Part shown: one piece after another, positions 42,204 to 49,805 of the stretch | Layout of the letters: every line of letters begins with the position of its first letter | Position numbering within the stretch: position 1 is the first letter of the stretch | Source of the DNA: Vibrio cyclitrophicus | GTDB lineage: Bacteria; Pseudomonadota; Gammaproteobacteria; Enterobacterales; Vibrionaceae | Reading direction: 5' to 3' | DNA length: 64,000 nucleotides | Assembly: GCA_023206055.1 (NCBI GenBank) | Contig: CP065366.1 | Span: 1,302,001 to 1,366,000 of the forward strand | Program-made: the position numbers and the translations under genes | Notes under the pieces: generated by a model | Seen by the model: only the letters and a program-made list of their open reading frames with translations | What the model was told of the DNA's origin: nothing | Database searches by the model: none

Positions 42204-43595
42204 GTGAAGCAACAGTTTAGATTCGCTTCCATTGCCCTGTTATCGGCGTTGACCGTAGGTTGTGCGAGTATGTCTGCAGGCAGCCTGTTCAGTCATTACA
42301 GCGCACAAAACAAAGCGATCTACCAAGCCGTTAAATCTGGAGATTATTCAGAGGCTCAGCAAGAGCTACCAGATTACGCGGCAGGCGACATCCTTGATAA
42401 CTTTGAAAGAGGCAGAATTAACCTGCTGGATCAAAAATACCCTGAGAGTAAGGCTTCGTTTGAAGTGGCTGATCAGGCGGTTACTGAGCAGCAACGCAAA
42501 GCCGTGATCTCAATCTCAGACAGTGCAACCAGTGTGGGTGCATTGGCTGTGAATGACAACATTACCGAGTATGTACCAGCCGATTACGAGTTGGGCTTTC
42601 TTCATCTGTATCTCGGTTTAAATTATCTCAAGAAAAACGATTTAGAAGGTGCGGTGATCGAAATGCGTCGCGCCAACCAAGTTCAAGAGCAAGCGAAGAA
42701 GCAACGCGAGGCTGAGTTAGACAAAGCAGCCAGCGATGCGAAGAAGCAAGGCTTGTCTGCCAATGTGGGTAGCATCCTTGCCAATTACCCTGATGCGGGT
42801 AAAAAGCTGCAGTCAGTACAGAATGCGTATCTGATGTTCTTATCTGGTCTGCTTTATGAAGCTTCAAATGATTTGAATAGCGCCTACGTTGACTATCGTC
42901 GTGCTTTGGCTGTGATGCCAGATAACCAAGAAATCATCGATAGAACCATGGCGACAGCCGCTCGCTTAGGGATGCGACAAGATTTAGCGACATTAGAAAA
43001 ACGCTATAAGCAGTCTTCTAAACTTAGTACAGGTGAAGGGCGAGTGATTGTTCTTCAAGAGCAGAGCGCTGTTCAAGCTATGGACAGTTGGCGACTAGAT
43101 TTACCTGTGTATGACAGTCGCGACCAGGGGGCAATATACTCTCTTGCGCTGCCCTATTACCCGAGTCAAAACGTAGAGCGCTTTTCTGCTTTGCGAATCA
43201 GTGGGCAACCGCTACAAGAGCACTTGATCACTGATGTAAACGCGATGGCTCAGAACGATTTATCTGAGCGTATGACGAGTATTGTCATTCGCCAAGCGCT
43301 ACGTGTAGTCGCGAAAGATCGCATTCGTAAAGAAGCAACCAAAGGCGATGATGTCGGTAATATTTTGTTCAACGTGTGGAACACACTGACAGAGCAACCA
43401 GATACTCGTAGTTGGCAATCATTACCGGCAGAGATTAAGAGCAGCACGTTTGTAGCAAACAGCGGTCAATATACGTTGGAAGCGGGCGCTAGAACGTATG
43501 ATTTTGATATACGAGAAGGGCAGACCACCTTGGTGTGGATTTCTCGACAAGGAAACAACGCAACAATGTGGCATAAACAGCTAGGGAGGCTGTAA
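42204..43595 (+). CDS. COG3014-type lipoprotein with TPR-like helices
   Basis: 463 residues starting with GTG after GGAG. The lipoprotein signal ends LTVGC (Cys20). A helical, TPR-like region spans ~residues 30-280 (YLGLNYLKKNDLEGAVIEMRRANQVQEQAK), and a beta-rich C-terminal part follows (FVANSGQYTLEAGARTYDFDIREGQTTLVWISRQ). The stop overlaps the ycfL start (TAATG), so the two are coupled. E. coli lacks it at this locus; the setting beside lpoB suggests a role in outer-membrane or cell-wall work. The function is not known to me. Confidence 0.82.
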   Translation: MKQQFRFASIALLSALTVGCASMSAGSLFSHYSAQNKAIYQAVKSGDYSEAQQELPDYAAGDILDNFERGRINLLDQKYPESKASFEVADQAVTEQQRKAVISISDSATSVGALAVNDNITEYVPADYELGFLHLYLGLNYLKKNDLEGAVIEMRRANQVQEQAKKQREAELDKAASDAKKQGLSANVGSILANYPDAGKKLQSVQNAYLMFLSGLLYEASNDLNSAYVDYRRALAVMPDNQEIIDRTMATAARLGMRQDLATLEKRYKQSSKLSTGEGRVIVLQEQSAVQAMDSWRLDLPVYDSRDQGAIYSLALPYYPSQNVERFSALRISGQPLQEHLITDVNAMAQNDLSERMTSIVIRQALRVVAKDRIRKEATKGDDVGNILFNVWNTLTEQPDTRSWQSLPAEIKSSTFVANSGQYTLEAGARTYDFDIREGQTTLVWISRQGNNATMWHKQLGRL

Positions 43596-43978
43596 TGAAA
43601 AAGTGGTTAGTGAGCTTAGCAGCGGTTATGGCTCTGGCTGGTTGTGCTGATAATACAGCTGGCGTAAGGGTCGATAGTTTGACTCAGAACGTTTTCTTTG
43701 GTGACAAGGTATTGGGCAGCCGCTTGCAGGTTGAAGATATCCGTACTGATCAAGTCGATGGTCATACTAGAGGAATTGTTCGTTTAAACAGTAACTATAA
43801 AGGCGATCAAAATATCCTTTATCGTTTCTACTGGTACGACGATGCTGGTCTTGAGGTCAATCTAAAACAAGGTCCTTGGAAGCAAGCAATTGTTCGTGGT
43901 TTTGAAAGTATTTCGTTGTCGGAAGTGTCGGTAAACCCGAAAGCGACTCAGTTCAGAGTTCAGTTCCGAGAGCAGTAA
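43595..43978 (+). CDS. ycfL: YcfL-family lipoprotein (DUF1425)
   Basis: 127 residues. The signal peptide ends LAGC (Cys17); the remainder is a small beta-sandwich with YRFYWYDDAGLEVNLKQGPWK. It shares bases with the stop of the COG3014 gene and precedes lpoB, the E. coli order. The function is unknown; conserved linkage to lpoB suggests an envelope role. Confidence 0.88.
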   Translation: MKKWLVSLAAVMALAGCADNTAGVRVDSLTQNVFFGDKVLGSRLQVEDIRTDQVDGHTRGIVRLNSNYKGDQNILYRFYWYDDAGLEVNLKQGPWKQAIVRGFESISLSEVSVNPKATQFRVQFREQ

Positions 43979-44064
43979 GTTAGATAAAACGGATCTAATG
44001 ATTCGTAAACACAAGAATTTAAGAGTGTGGGTAACCCCGCTCAGTGATAAGTTGAGGAAACAAA

Positions 44065-44655
44065 ATGAAAAAGAGTGTCATTGCGCTACTAGGTTTAGCG
44101 GTTATTTTAGGCGGTTGTTCAAACAAGGTAAGCTACGGTGATGCACAAGCAGTAGAAACCACAACAATCGATTTCGGTTCAACTGACCTTCAAACGATTG
44201 CGGGTGAAATGGTCGATAGCATGATGGCGTCTGGTTCGGTGTCTTACATTACTCGTGAACAGCGTCCAATCGTGTTTGTAGAGCGAATCAAGAACAAAAC
44301 AAGTGAGCACATCGATACTGAGTCAATCACTGACACTATCAGTACGAAGATGTTGAACTCTGGTAAGTTCCGTTTTGTTGATATGGACCGTGTAGAGTCT
44401 GTTCGTGACCAACTGAACTTCCAAAACAACGATGAGCTTGTAAACCAAAGTTCAGCGATTCAATTCGGTAAAATGGTTGGTGCTCAGTACATGCTGTACG
44501 GCAACCTATCAAGCATCGTTAAGAAAGCGGGTAGCGATGAAGACGTATACTACAAAATGACGATGCGTTTAATGGATCTTGAGTCTGGCTTAATTGAATG
44601 GGCTGACGAGACTGAAATCCGTAAGCAACAATCTAAGAGCCTACTGGGTCTTTAA
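44065..44655 (+). CDS. lpoB: Outer-membrane lipoprotein activator of PBP1b
   Basis: 196 residues. The lipoprotein signal ends LGGC (Cys18); a short linker leads to the globular domain with RPIVFVERIKNKTSEHIDTESI and AIQFGKMVGAQYMLYGNLSS. LpoB reaches through the peptidoglycan from the outer membrane to activate PBP1b. It is third in the lipoprotein operon after the COG3014 and ycfL genes, with an 86-bp gap. E. coli LpoB has a longer Pro-rich linker; here it is short. Confidence 0.92.
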   Translation: MKKSVIALLGLAVILGGCSNKVSYGDAQAVETTTIDFGSTDLQTIAGEMVDSMMASGSVSYITREQRPIVFVERIKNKTSEHIDTESITDTISTKMLNSGKFRFVDMDRVESVRDQLNFQNNDELVNQSSAIQFGKMVGAQYMLYGNLSSIVKKAGSDEDVYYKMTMRLMDLESGLIEWADETEIRKQQSKSLLGL

Positions 44656-44794
44656 TTTCGCTTACTTGCCAACTATGCGCAGTCAGCTTTGACAGCGCTT
44701 ACTCTTGAAAGTACTTGATCTTGACGGTGCGTAATCTTGAGAGTGCATAGTTTGGTCACACGCCAATGCAGTACATGATGTACTGTTAATGAAG

Positions 44795-44825
44795 AGACAC
44801 TGGCTTTTGGTCAGTGTCTTTTTTG
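44795..44825 (+). terminator. Terminator of the lpoB operon
   Basis: The stem AGACACTG / CAGTGTCT with a 9-nt loop is followed by a T-run. A separate 17-bp palindrome (CAGTACAT-G-ATGTACTG) lies 9 bp before it, at 44769-44785. Confidence 0.85.
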
Positions 44826-44857
44826 TAGGGAATGAAAACGTTTATAGGGAATGAGCA

Positions 44858-45712
44858 ATGGCAATTTTTTCTTGGTCTGAGGCTAAGCTTCTTGATAATA
44901 GTTTGAGTTCGCTGGATGGTTGTTTTTCTGAGCCTCCAGTTAGAGCGCAGACATTAACTGGCGGTTTGACCAATCGATGTTGGAAGTTAGTTGATGCCGA
45001 GGGCACTGCCTATGTGTGGCGTCCAATCACACCGATCACTAAGGCCTTCTTTATTTCTCGTCATGAAGAGTATCAAGTGCTCTCGACAATTGAACGTCTT
45101 GGTATTGGACCAAGCCCTAAGGTGGTAAATGAGCAGGGTTTATTGGTTGAGTGGATTGCGGGAGAGACACTTTACGAAGATCTAGAACTCGATGAACTGT
45201 TGAAAACGCTGCTCTCTGTGCATCTGGTCAATACTGCGCGATTGCCACTGCAACCATTCAGTTTCACGGCGCGAGTTGACCATTATTGGCTGCAGCTTGA
45301 TGCGGTTCATAAGACCGAAGCCTGCACTAAGATTTATCAAGAGTGGCGTGTGGCTCCGAGTATTACTAATGTTGACCTGTCTTTATGCCATTTTGACTTG
45401 GGTGGTTATAACTTAGTGAGAAACAGTGATGGCATTAAGATTATTGATTGGGAATATGCAGCATTAGCAGACCCTAGACTTGATCTTACGCTGACCATTG
45501 CTGTTGCCGGCGTGCCAGTCAAAGAAGCGGTTAACAAGTACTGTCAGCTGCGAGGCATCCATGATGTCCAACCTTGGCTTGATGGGGTAGAAGCATGGTT
45601 ACCAAGAAGCCAAATGATGGCGATGCTGTGGTATTTACTTGCGCATCAGCTCTGGGGCGATGAAAGTTATCTGCGTGAAGCAGAGGCTCTGAGTGACACT
45701 TTATGTAGCTAG
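44858..45712 (+). CDS. thiK: Thiamine kinase-like phosphotransferase
   Basis: 284 residues of the APH/choline-kinase fold. N-terminal TLTGGLTNRCWKLVD, catalytic loop LCHFDLGGYNLV (H-x-D-x4-N) and metal site IIDWEYAALADPRLDLT are present. ThiK of E. coli phosphorylates thiamine and lies between lpoB and nagZ/ycfP; position here agrees, so the name is supported by synteny, though substrate choice in this fold is hard to read. Confidence 0.78.
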   Translation: MAIFSWSEAKLLDNSLSSLDGCFSEPPVRAQTLTGGLTNRCWKLVDAEGTAYVWRPITPITKAFFISRHEEYQVLSTIERLGIGPSPKVVNEQGLLVEWIAGETLYEDLELDELLKTLLSVHLVNTARLPLQPFSFTARVDHYWLQLDAVHKTEACTKIYQEWRVAPSITNVDLSLCHFDLGGYNLVRNSDGIKIIDWEYAALADPRLDLTLTIAVAGVPVKEAVNKYCQLRGIHDVQPWLDGVEAWLPRSQMMAMLWYLLAHQLWGDESYLREAEALSDTLCS

Positions 45713-45820
45713 GATCACGTTTAGGAAGTGAAAAATATAATTTCGTTCGTGTTCCCTTTAAAACCTTATTTTTCATGTTAGATTAATTAAAACGTACCAA
45801 TATTCAACAAGGAGGTACTA

Positions 45821-46360
45821 ATGATTATTTATCTACATGGCTTCGACTCAACTAGCCCGGGCAATCACGAAAAAATACTGCAGTTGCAATTCATTGATGA
45901 TGACGTGCGCTTCATCAACTACAGTACTTTGCATCCAAAACACGATATGCAGCATCTGCTAAAAGAAGTGCATAAAGTGATAGAGCAATCCGATGATCCG
46001 CATCCCATTATTTGTGGTGTAGGTTTAGGTGGTTTTTGGTCTGAGCGTATTGGTTTCTTATGTGGGATTAAGCAGGTGGTGTTCAACCCGAATCTGCAAC
46101 CAGAGAACAACATGGTAGGTCGAATTGACCGCCCAGAAGAGTACGAAGACATCGCAACTAAATGTGTTGCTCAATACCGCATGAAAAACAAAGGACGCTG
46201 TTTAGTTGTGCTTTCTCGTGAAGATGAAATTCACGATAATACTAAAACAGCTGCCGCGCTAGAAGATTACTACGATGTAATCTGGGATGAGAAAGAGAAT
46301 CATAAATTCAAAAAAATCTCTCAACATCTTCAAGCAATGAAAGCGTTCAAAAACGCTTAA
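45821..46360 (+). CDS. ycfP: YcfP-family esterase-like protein (UPF0227)
   Basis: 179 residues with alpha/beta-hydrolase look: IIYLHGFDSTSPGNHEKI at the start, PIICGVGLGGFWSERIGFLCG as nucleophile elbow region (GVGLGG, where the usual Ser is replaced by Leu) and an EKENHKFKKI end. Strong ribosome site AAGGAGGT. The order lpoB-thiK-ycfP-ndh is as in E. coli, without nagZ. The function is unknown. Confidence 0.88.
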   Translation: MIIYLHGFDSTSPGNHEKILQLQFIDDDVRFINYSTLHPKHDMQHLLKEVHKVIEQSDDPHPIICGVGLGGFWSERIGFLCGIKQVVFNPNLQPENNMVGRIDRPEEYEDIATKCVAQYRMKNKGRCLVVLSREDEIHDNTKTAAALEDYYDVIWDEKENHKFKKISQHLQAMKAFKNA

Positions 46361-46378
46361 TCAACCTGGATGTTTTAT

Positions 46379-46410
46379 AAAAGCAGCACTCGATGAGCGC
46401 TGCTTTTTTA
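46379..46410 (+). terminator. Terminator of ycfP
   Basis: The stem AAAAGCAGC..CTC pairs with GAG..GCTGCTTTT, ending in a T-run. Confidence 0.88.
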
Positions 46411-46567
46411 CATCTGAACCCAAGAGATTTTGTTTCATAAAACGATTATCGCTGTTTTATCGGTGAGTTTGAGTATTTAAAGATAAGTTTGTACAAACGT
46501 TAATTAATTAGTCGCGAATCCTCATTGAGGGTAAGGATTTTTTTGTTGCGGTCATCTGTTTGCTATA

Positions 46568-46605
46568 TATAATGTTCCCAAGAAAAATATTTTGATAAAT
46601 ATCAA
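46568..46605 (+). promoter_or_regulatory. ndh promoter -10 box with FNR site
   Basis: TATAAT at 46568-46573 is a consensus -10 box. TTGAT-AAAT-ATCAA at 46592-46605 is a perfect FNR consensus, centred about 19 bp after the predicted transcription start, where a bound regulator would block transcription. In E. coli, ndh is repressed by FNR without oxygen. Confidence 0.75.
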
Positions 46606-46871
46606 AAAAAATAGAGAGCGAGTGAAAAAACTTGCCCATAATTTGTGTTCTATCTCTCAGGTAGGCGCCTTTTTTATCCATGTGAGCAGAGCGACAAACG
46701 AATGTTTGTTGTTTGTAACCCCTCTAACTACTCGGTGAGCTGTCGTTATTCTTTTTCGCGGTTATCCAATATGTCACAGCCTTATCAACAAGGCCGAGTA
46801 GATATATAGAATTTATCGGTTGGAGTAATCGAACCGGACCCCATTTATTCATTTTGTAGAGGATTGTCATT

Positions 46872-48161
46872 GTGACAAAAATTATCGTAGTAGGCGGCGG
46901 TGCTGGTGGTTTGGAACTAGCAACTAAGCTAGGCCGCACTTTAGGTCGTAAGAAACGTGCCCAGATTACTCTGGTAGACCGTAAAGCAAGCCACCTATGG
47001 AAGCCATTACTTCATGAAGTAGCAACTGGCTCACTGGATGAAGGTGTTGATGCATTAAGCTACCGCGCACATGCAAAAAACCATTACTTCGATTTCCAAA
47101 TGGGCAGCCTGAACGACATCGATCGTGGACGTAAAGTGATTGCACTAAGCGAACTGAAAGATGACCACGGTGAATTGCTGATGCCAAGCCGTGAACTTGA
47201 ATACGATATTCTTGTGATGGCGCTAGGTTCTACGTCAAACGACTTCAACACTCCAGGCGTACGTGACAACTGTATTTTCCTTGATAGTCCAGAGCAAGCG
47301 CACCGTTTCCGTACAGAAATGAACAACCAGTTCTTAAAGCTTCACGCTAAGAACGGTCAAGGTACGGTAGACATCGCGATTGTTGGCGCGGGTGCAACAG
47401 GTGTTGAGCTTTCTGCTGAGCTTCACAACGCAGTTAAAGAGCTTCGTACTTACGGCTTCGGCGATCTAGATTCAAGCAAGCTGAATGTTAACCTTGTAGA
47501 AGCAGGTGAGCGTATTCTTCCAGCTCTGCCTCCTCGTATTTCAAGTGCAGCACACTCTGAGCTAACGAAGCTTGGTGTGAACGTTCGTACTAATACTATG
47601 GTGACTCAAGCGGATTCTGACGGCCTAACAACCAAAGATGGCGATAAGATCCCAGCTCAAATTATGGTGTGGGCAGCTGGTATCAAAGCACCAGACTTCA
47701 TGAAAGATATCGGTGGTCTTGAGACGAATCGTATCAACCAGTTGGTTGTGAAAAACACGCTGCAAACAACACTGGATGACAACATCTTTGCTATCGGTGA
47801 CTTGGCACAATGTACACAAGCAGATGGTTCATTCGTTCCACCACGTGCACAAGCCGCTCACCAAATGGCAAGCTGCGCATTCAGCAACATCATTGCTAAG
47901 TTGAACGGTCGTGACCTGAAAGACTACATCTACAAAGATAAAGGTTCGCTAGTTTCACTAAGCCGTTTCTCTACGGTAGGTAGCTTGATGGGTAACCTGA
48001 CTAAAGGTTCGATGATGGTTGAAGGTCGTATTGCTCGTGTGGTTTACATCTCTTTGTACCGCATGCACCAGATGGCGCTTCACGGCTTAATCAAAACATC
48101 ACTGATGATGTTGGTTGGTCGTATTAACCGTGTACTTCGTCCAAACCTGAAGCTTCACTAA
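46872..48161 (+). CDS. ndh: NADH dehydrogenase type II
   Basis: 429 residues starting with GTG after GAGG. N-terminal FAD-binding fold IIVVGGGAGGLELATKLG, NADH-binding fold VDIAIVGAGATGVELSAELH, and the C-terminal block DNIFAIGDLAQC. A C-terminal amphipathic helix anchors it to the inner membrane. It oxidises NADH and reduces quinone without pumping protons. The FNR site upstream suggests aerobic expression. Confidence 0.96.
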   Translation: MTKIIVVGGGAGGLELATKLGRTLGRKKRAQITLVDRKASHLWKPLLHEVATGSLDEGVDALSYRAHAKNHYFDFQMGSLNDIDRGRKVIALSELKDDHGELLMPSRELEYDILVMALGSTSNDFNTPGVRDNCIFLDSPEQAHRFRTEMNNQFLKLHAKNGQGTVDIAIVGAGATGVELSAELHNAVKELRTYGFGDLDSSKLNVNLVEAGERILPALPPRISSAAHSELTKLGVNVRTNTMVTQADSDGLTTKDGDKIPAQIMVWAAGIKAPDFMKDIGGLETNRINQLVVKNTLQTTLDDNIFAIGDLAQCTQADGSFVPPRAQAAHQMASCAFSNIIAKLNGRDLKDYIYKDKGSLVSLSRFSTVGSLMGNLTKGSMMVEGRIARVVYISLYRMHQMALHGLIKTSLMMLVGRINRVLRPNLKLH

Positions 48162-48196
48162 TCAGGTAAGCCTTCTAAGTGCATTACGCTGATAAT

Positions 48197-48225
48197 AAAA
48201 AAGAGCTCTTCGGGGCTCTTTTTTG
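48197..48225 (+). terminator. Terminator of ndh with UUCG tetraloop
   Basis: Arms AAAAAGAGC and GCTCTTTTT enclose a C(TTCG)G loop. The T-run follows. Confidence 0.92.
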
Positions 48226-48272
48226 ATCGTGTCGATTATGTGCTATCACTGGTATTGAACTAATTTTTGCTG

Positions 48273-48818
48273 TTAAGACGTTGGAGGTAGCACAGAATAA
48301 ACCAGTCCATCTTTTGGCTTACCGTTAAACAGAAATCGATTCTTGGCAATGGTTTCTCGCTCAGCGCCACACTTTTCTATGAGCTTTTGGCTTGGTAGGT
48401 TCTCGGTATCACAGACAATCTCCAAACGCGTTAACTTGAGTTGCGCGAAGCAGAATTCAAATAAGGCGTGCATCGCTTCTTTGGCGATCCCTCTCCTTTG
48501 AAAGTCATCACCCACCCAATAACCTAAGCTCGCCATATTAAAGGTGTGGTAAAGCTCATTGATCGCAACCATACCGACTAGCTTATCGGTTTTTCGTTCA
48601 AAGATGCCAAAGCCAAACGCATCGGCTTTCACCCAGTTCAAGCGAGTCGCCAGAATAAACTTCTCGGCTTCGACGATAGAAAACTCGCCATGACACCAGT
48701 CGACCCATGGCAGTAAGCTAGGGGAGGACTTAACCAGCTGAGAAAATTCTTGAGCATCTGAGGCCTCAATGATTTTAAGGCTAAGGTTTTTTGTGTTGAT
48801 CTGAAATTCAGGGCTCAT
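48273..48818 (-). CDS. GNAT acetyltransferase (RimJ/RimL-like)
   Basis: 181 residues from the ATG at 48818; a TTG at 48830 is an alternative, and neither has a good ribosome site. GNAT core: IVEAEKFILATRLNW, LGYWVGDDFQRRGIAKEAMHALFEFCF (acetyl-CoA loop, with RRGIAKEA in place of Q/RxxGxG/A) and LEIVCDTENLPSQKLIEKCG. RimL/RimJ-type enzymes acetylate protein N-termini or small molecules. The substrate is not predictable. Confidence 0.88.
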   Translation of the reverse strand: MSPEFQINTKNLSLKIIEASDAQEFSQLVKSSPSLLPWVDWCHGEFSIVEAEKFILATRLNWVKADAFGFGIFERKTDKLVGMVAINELYHTFNMASLGYWVGDDFQRRGIAKEAMHALFEFCFAQLKLTRLEIVCDTENLPSQKLIEKCGAERETIAKNRFLFNGKPKDGLVYSVLPPTS

Positions 48819-48871
48819 AGGACGTACCAAGTAACGTGTAAATGTTAGGTAAGGGCGTGAATATAGCCTGT

Positions 48872-48902
48872 ACTAATAAAACGCCCTCACAATGGAGGGC
48901 GT
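48872..48902 (-). terminator. Terminator of the csiV operon
   Basis: The stem ACGCCCTC / GAGGGCGT with a 6-nt loop; the minus strand continues TTTATTAG. It is about 58 bp past the csiV stop. Confidence 0.75.
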
Positions 48903-48959
48903 ATTGATACAGTTCTATATAAGAACAGCTGAGTTGTTGAGCTACTCTTATTACGCTAG

Positions 48960-49742
48960 TTATTGCGCTACGCGTCGAACTTGAATCACCATTCCAAGAA
49001 GTGGATGGTCAAGATAGTGAGTTTCTGTACTGCGCATACGACGTTTTTGGTCCATGCGGTAGCTCTTAAGGAACTCTTGTACTTCAACTGTCGGAGAAAT
49101 CTCAGTTAGGTTGCCCACTTGAACGTTACTTTCTGCATCACTTACTGGTGAATCTAGCTCGATTTGTTGCTCTTGTAGAGTCACTTCACGAACGCTAGGC
49201 GCTTTTAAATCCAATGTCGTTTCAGCGTATAGGTAATGCTGAACGTAGATTTGTAGCTTGCCGTCTAATTCGTAGAGTGGTTTATCAATAGTCTCTTCTT
49301 GGAAGCCATCAGCACCTGTTGTTGTAGCTGTGGTGGTGGTAACCGCACCTTTTTCAGAGCCATCAGCATTAAATTGTTTAGAGAAATCTTTACCTGCTTG
49401 AATGTGGAAAACAGGTGCCGAGCTCTTACCTTGGTCGCCTTGACGCCAAGCGGTATGCATCAGAACTTCAAAGCCAGCGTGTTTACGTAGCTTGTCTTTC
49501 TGAGGCGTTAATTTGTATTCCGAGTAAGGCAGCATCTGGACGCCTTTCTTTGCTCGGTATTGGGTATCTTGAAATGAACCAACACGCTCAAGTGAAATCT
49601 TAGGCTGTGTGTTAGGCCAAGACTCATTCACTTTTTCTGCATCAACAGCACGCTTAAAAATGATCACTTCTATATCAAATTGTCTCTGCGCCAAACTTGG
49701 CAGTGAGACGAACAATAGTAGCAGTGGGATCAGTCTTTTCAT
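48960..49742 (-). CDS. csiV: Peptidoglycan-binding protein CsiV
   Basis: 260 residues. A signal peptide (1-18, ending SLA) is followed by QRQFDIEVIIFKRAVDAEKVNESWP, the family hallmark, and a C-terminal region DHPLLGMVIQVRRV. CsiV is a periplasmic protein described in V. cholerae as necessary for growth with D-amino acids and for cell shape, working with the PBP1a activator LpoA. It lies 63 bp downstream of mfd, the common Vibrio order. Ribosome site GGAG. Confidence 0.85.
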   Translation of the reverse strand: MKRLIPLLLLFVSLPSLAQRQFDIEVIIFKRAVDAEKVNESWPNTQPKISLERVGSFQDTQYRAKKGVQMLPYSEYKLTPQKDKLRKHAGFEVLMHTAWRQGDQGKSSAPVFHIQAGKDFSKQFNADGSEKGAVTTTTATTTGADGFQEETIDKPLYELDGKLQIYVQHYLYAETTLDLKAPSVREVTLQEQQIELDSPVSDAESNVQVGNLTEISPTVEVQEFLKSYRMDQKRRMRSTETHYLDHPLLGMVIQVRRVAQ

Positions 49743-49805
49743 TTTTACTCCGTCTTCCAGCCGATCTATCGGCTGGATAATTTATATGTGCAAGTGGATT
49801 AGGCT

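Larger units (their letters stand above)
46361..46871. other. 511-bp region with ycfP terminator and ndh promoter
   Basis: Starts with the ycfP terminator. Further on are a weak AATCCT/AGGATT hairpin with seven T (46518-46546), a -10 box TATAAT at 46568, an FNR box at 46592, and about 265 bp of untranslated leader before the GTG start of ndh. In the leader, a short ACAAAC/GTTTGT hairpin lies at 46694-46709. No small gene with a good ribosome site is visible. Confidence 0.5.

Noticed and set aside
45821..46360. YcfP as an active serine esterase
   Set aside because: The nucleophile elbow reads GVGLGG without the usual Ser, so catalytic activity is not claimed.
46518..46546. AATCCT/AGGATT hairpin with seven T in the ndh upstream region
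   Set aside because: Only six base pairs with an awkward loop, and no transcript is known to end there.
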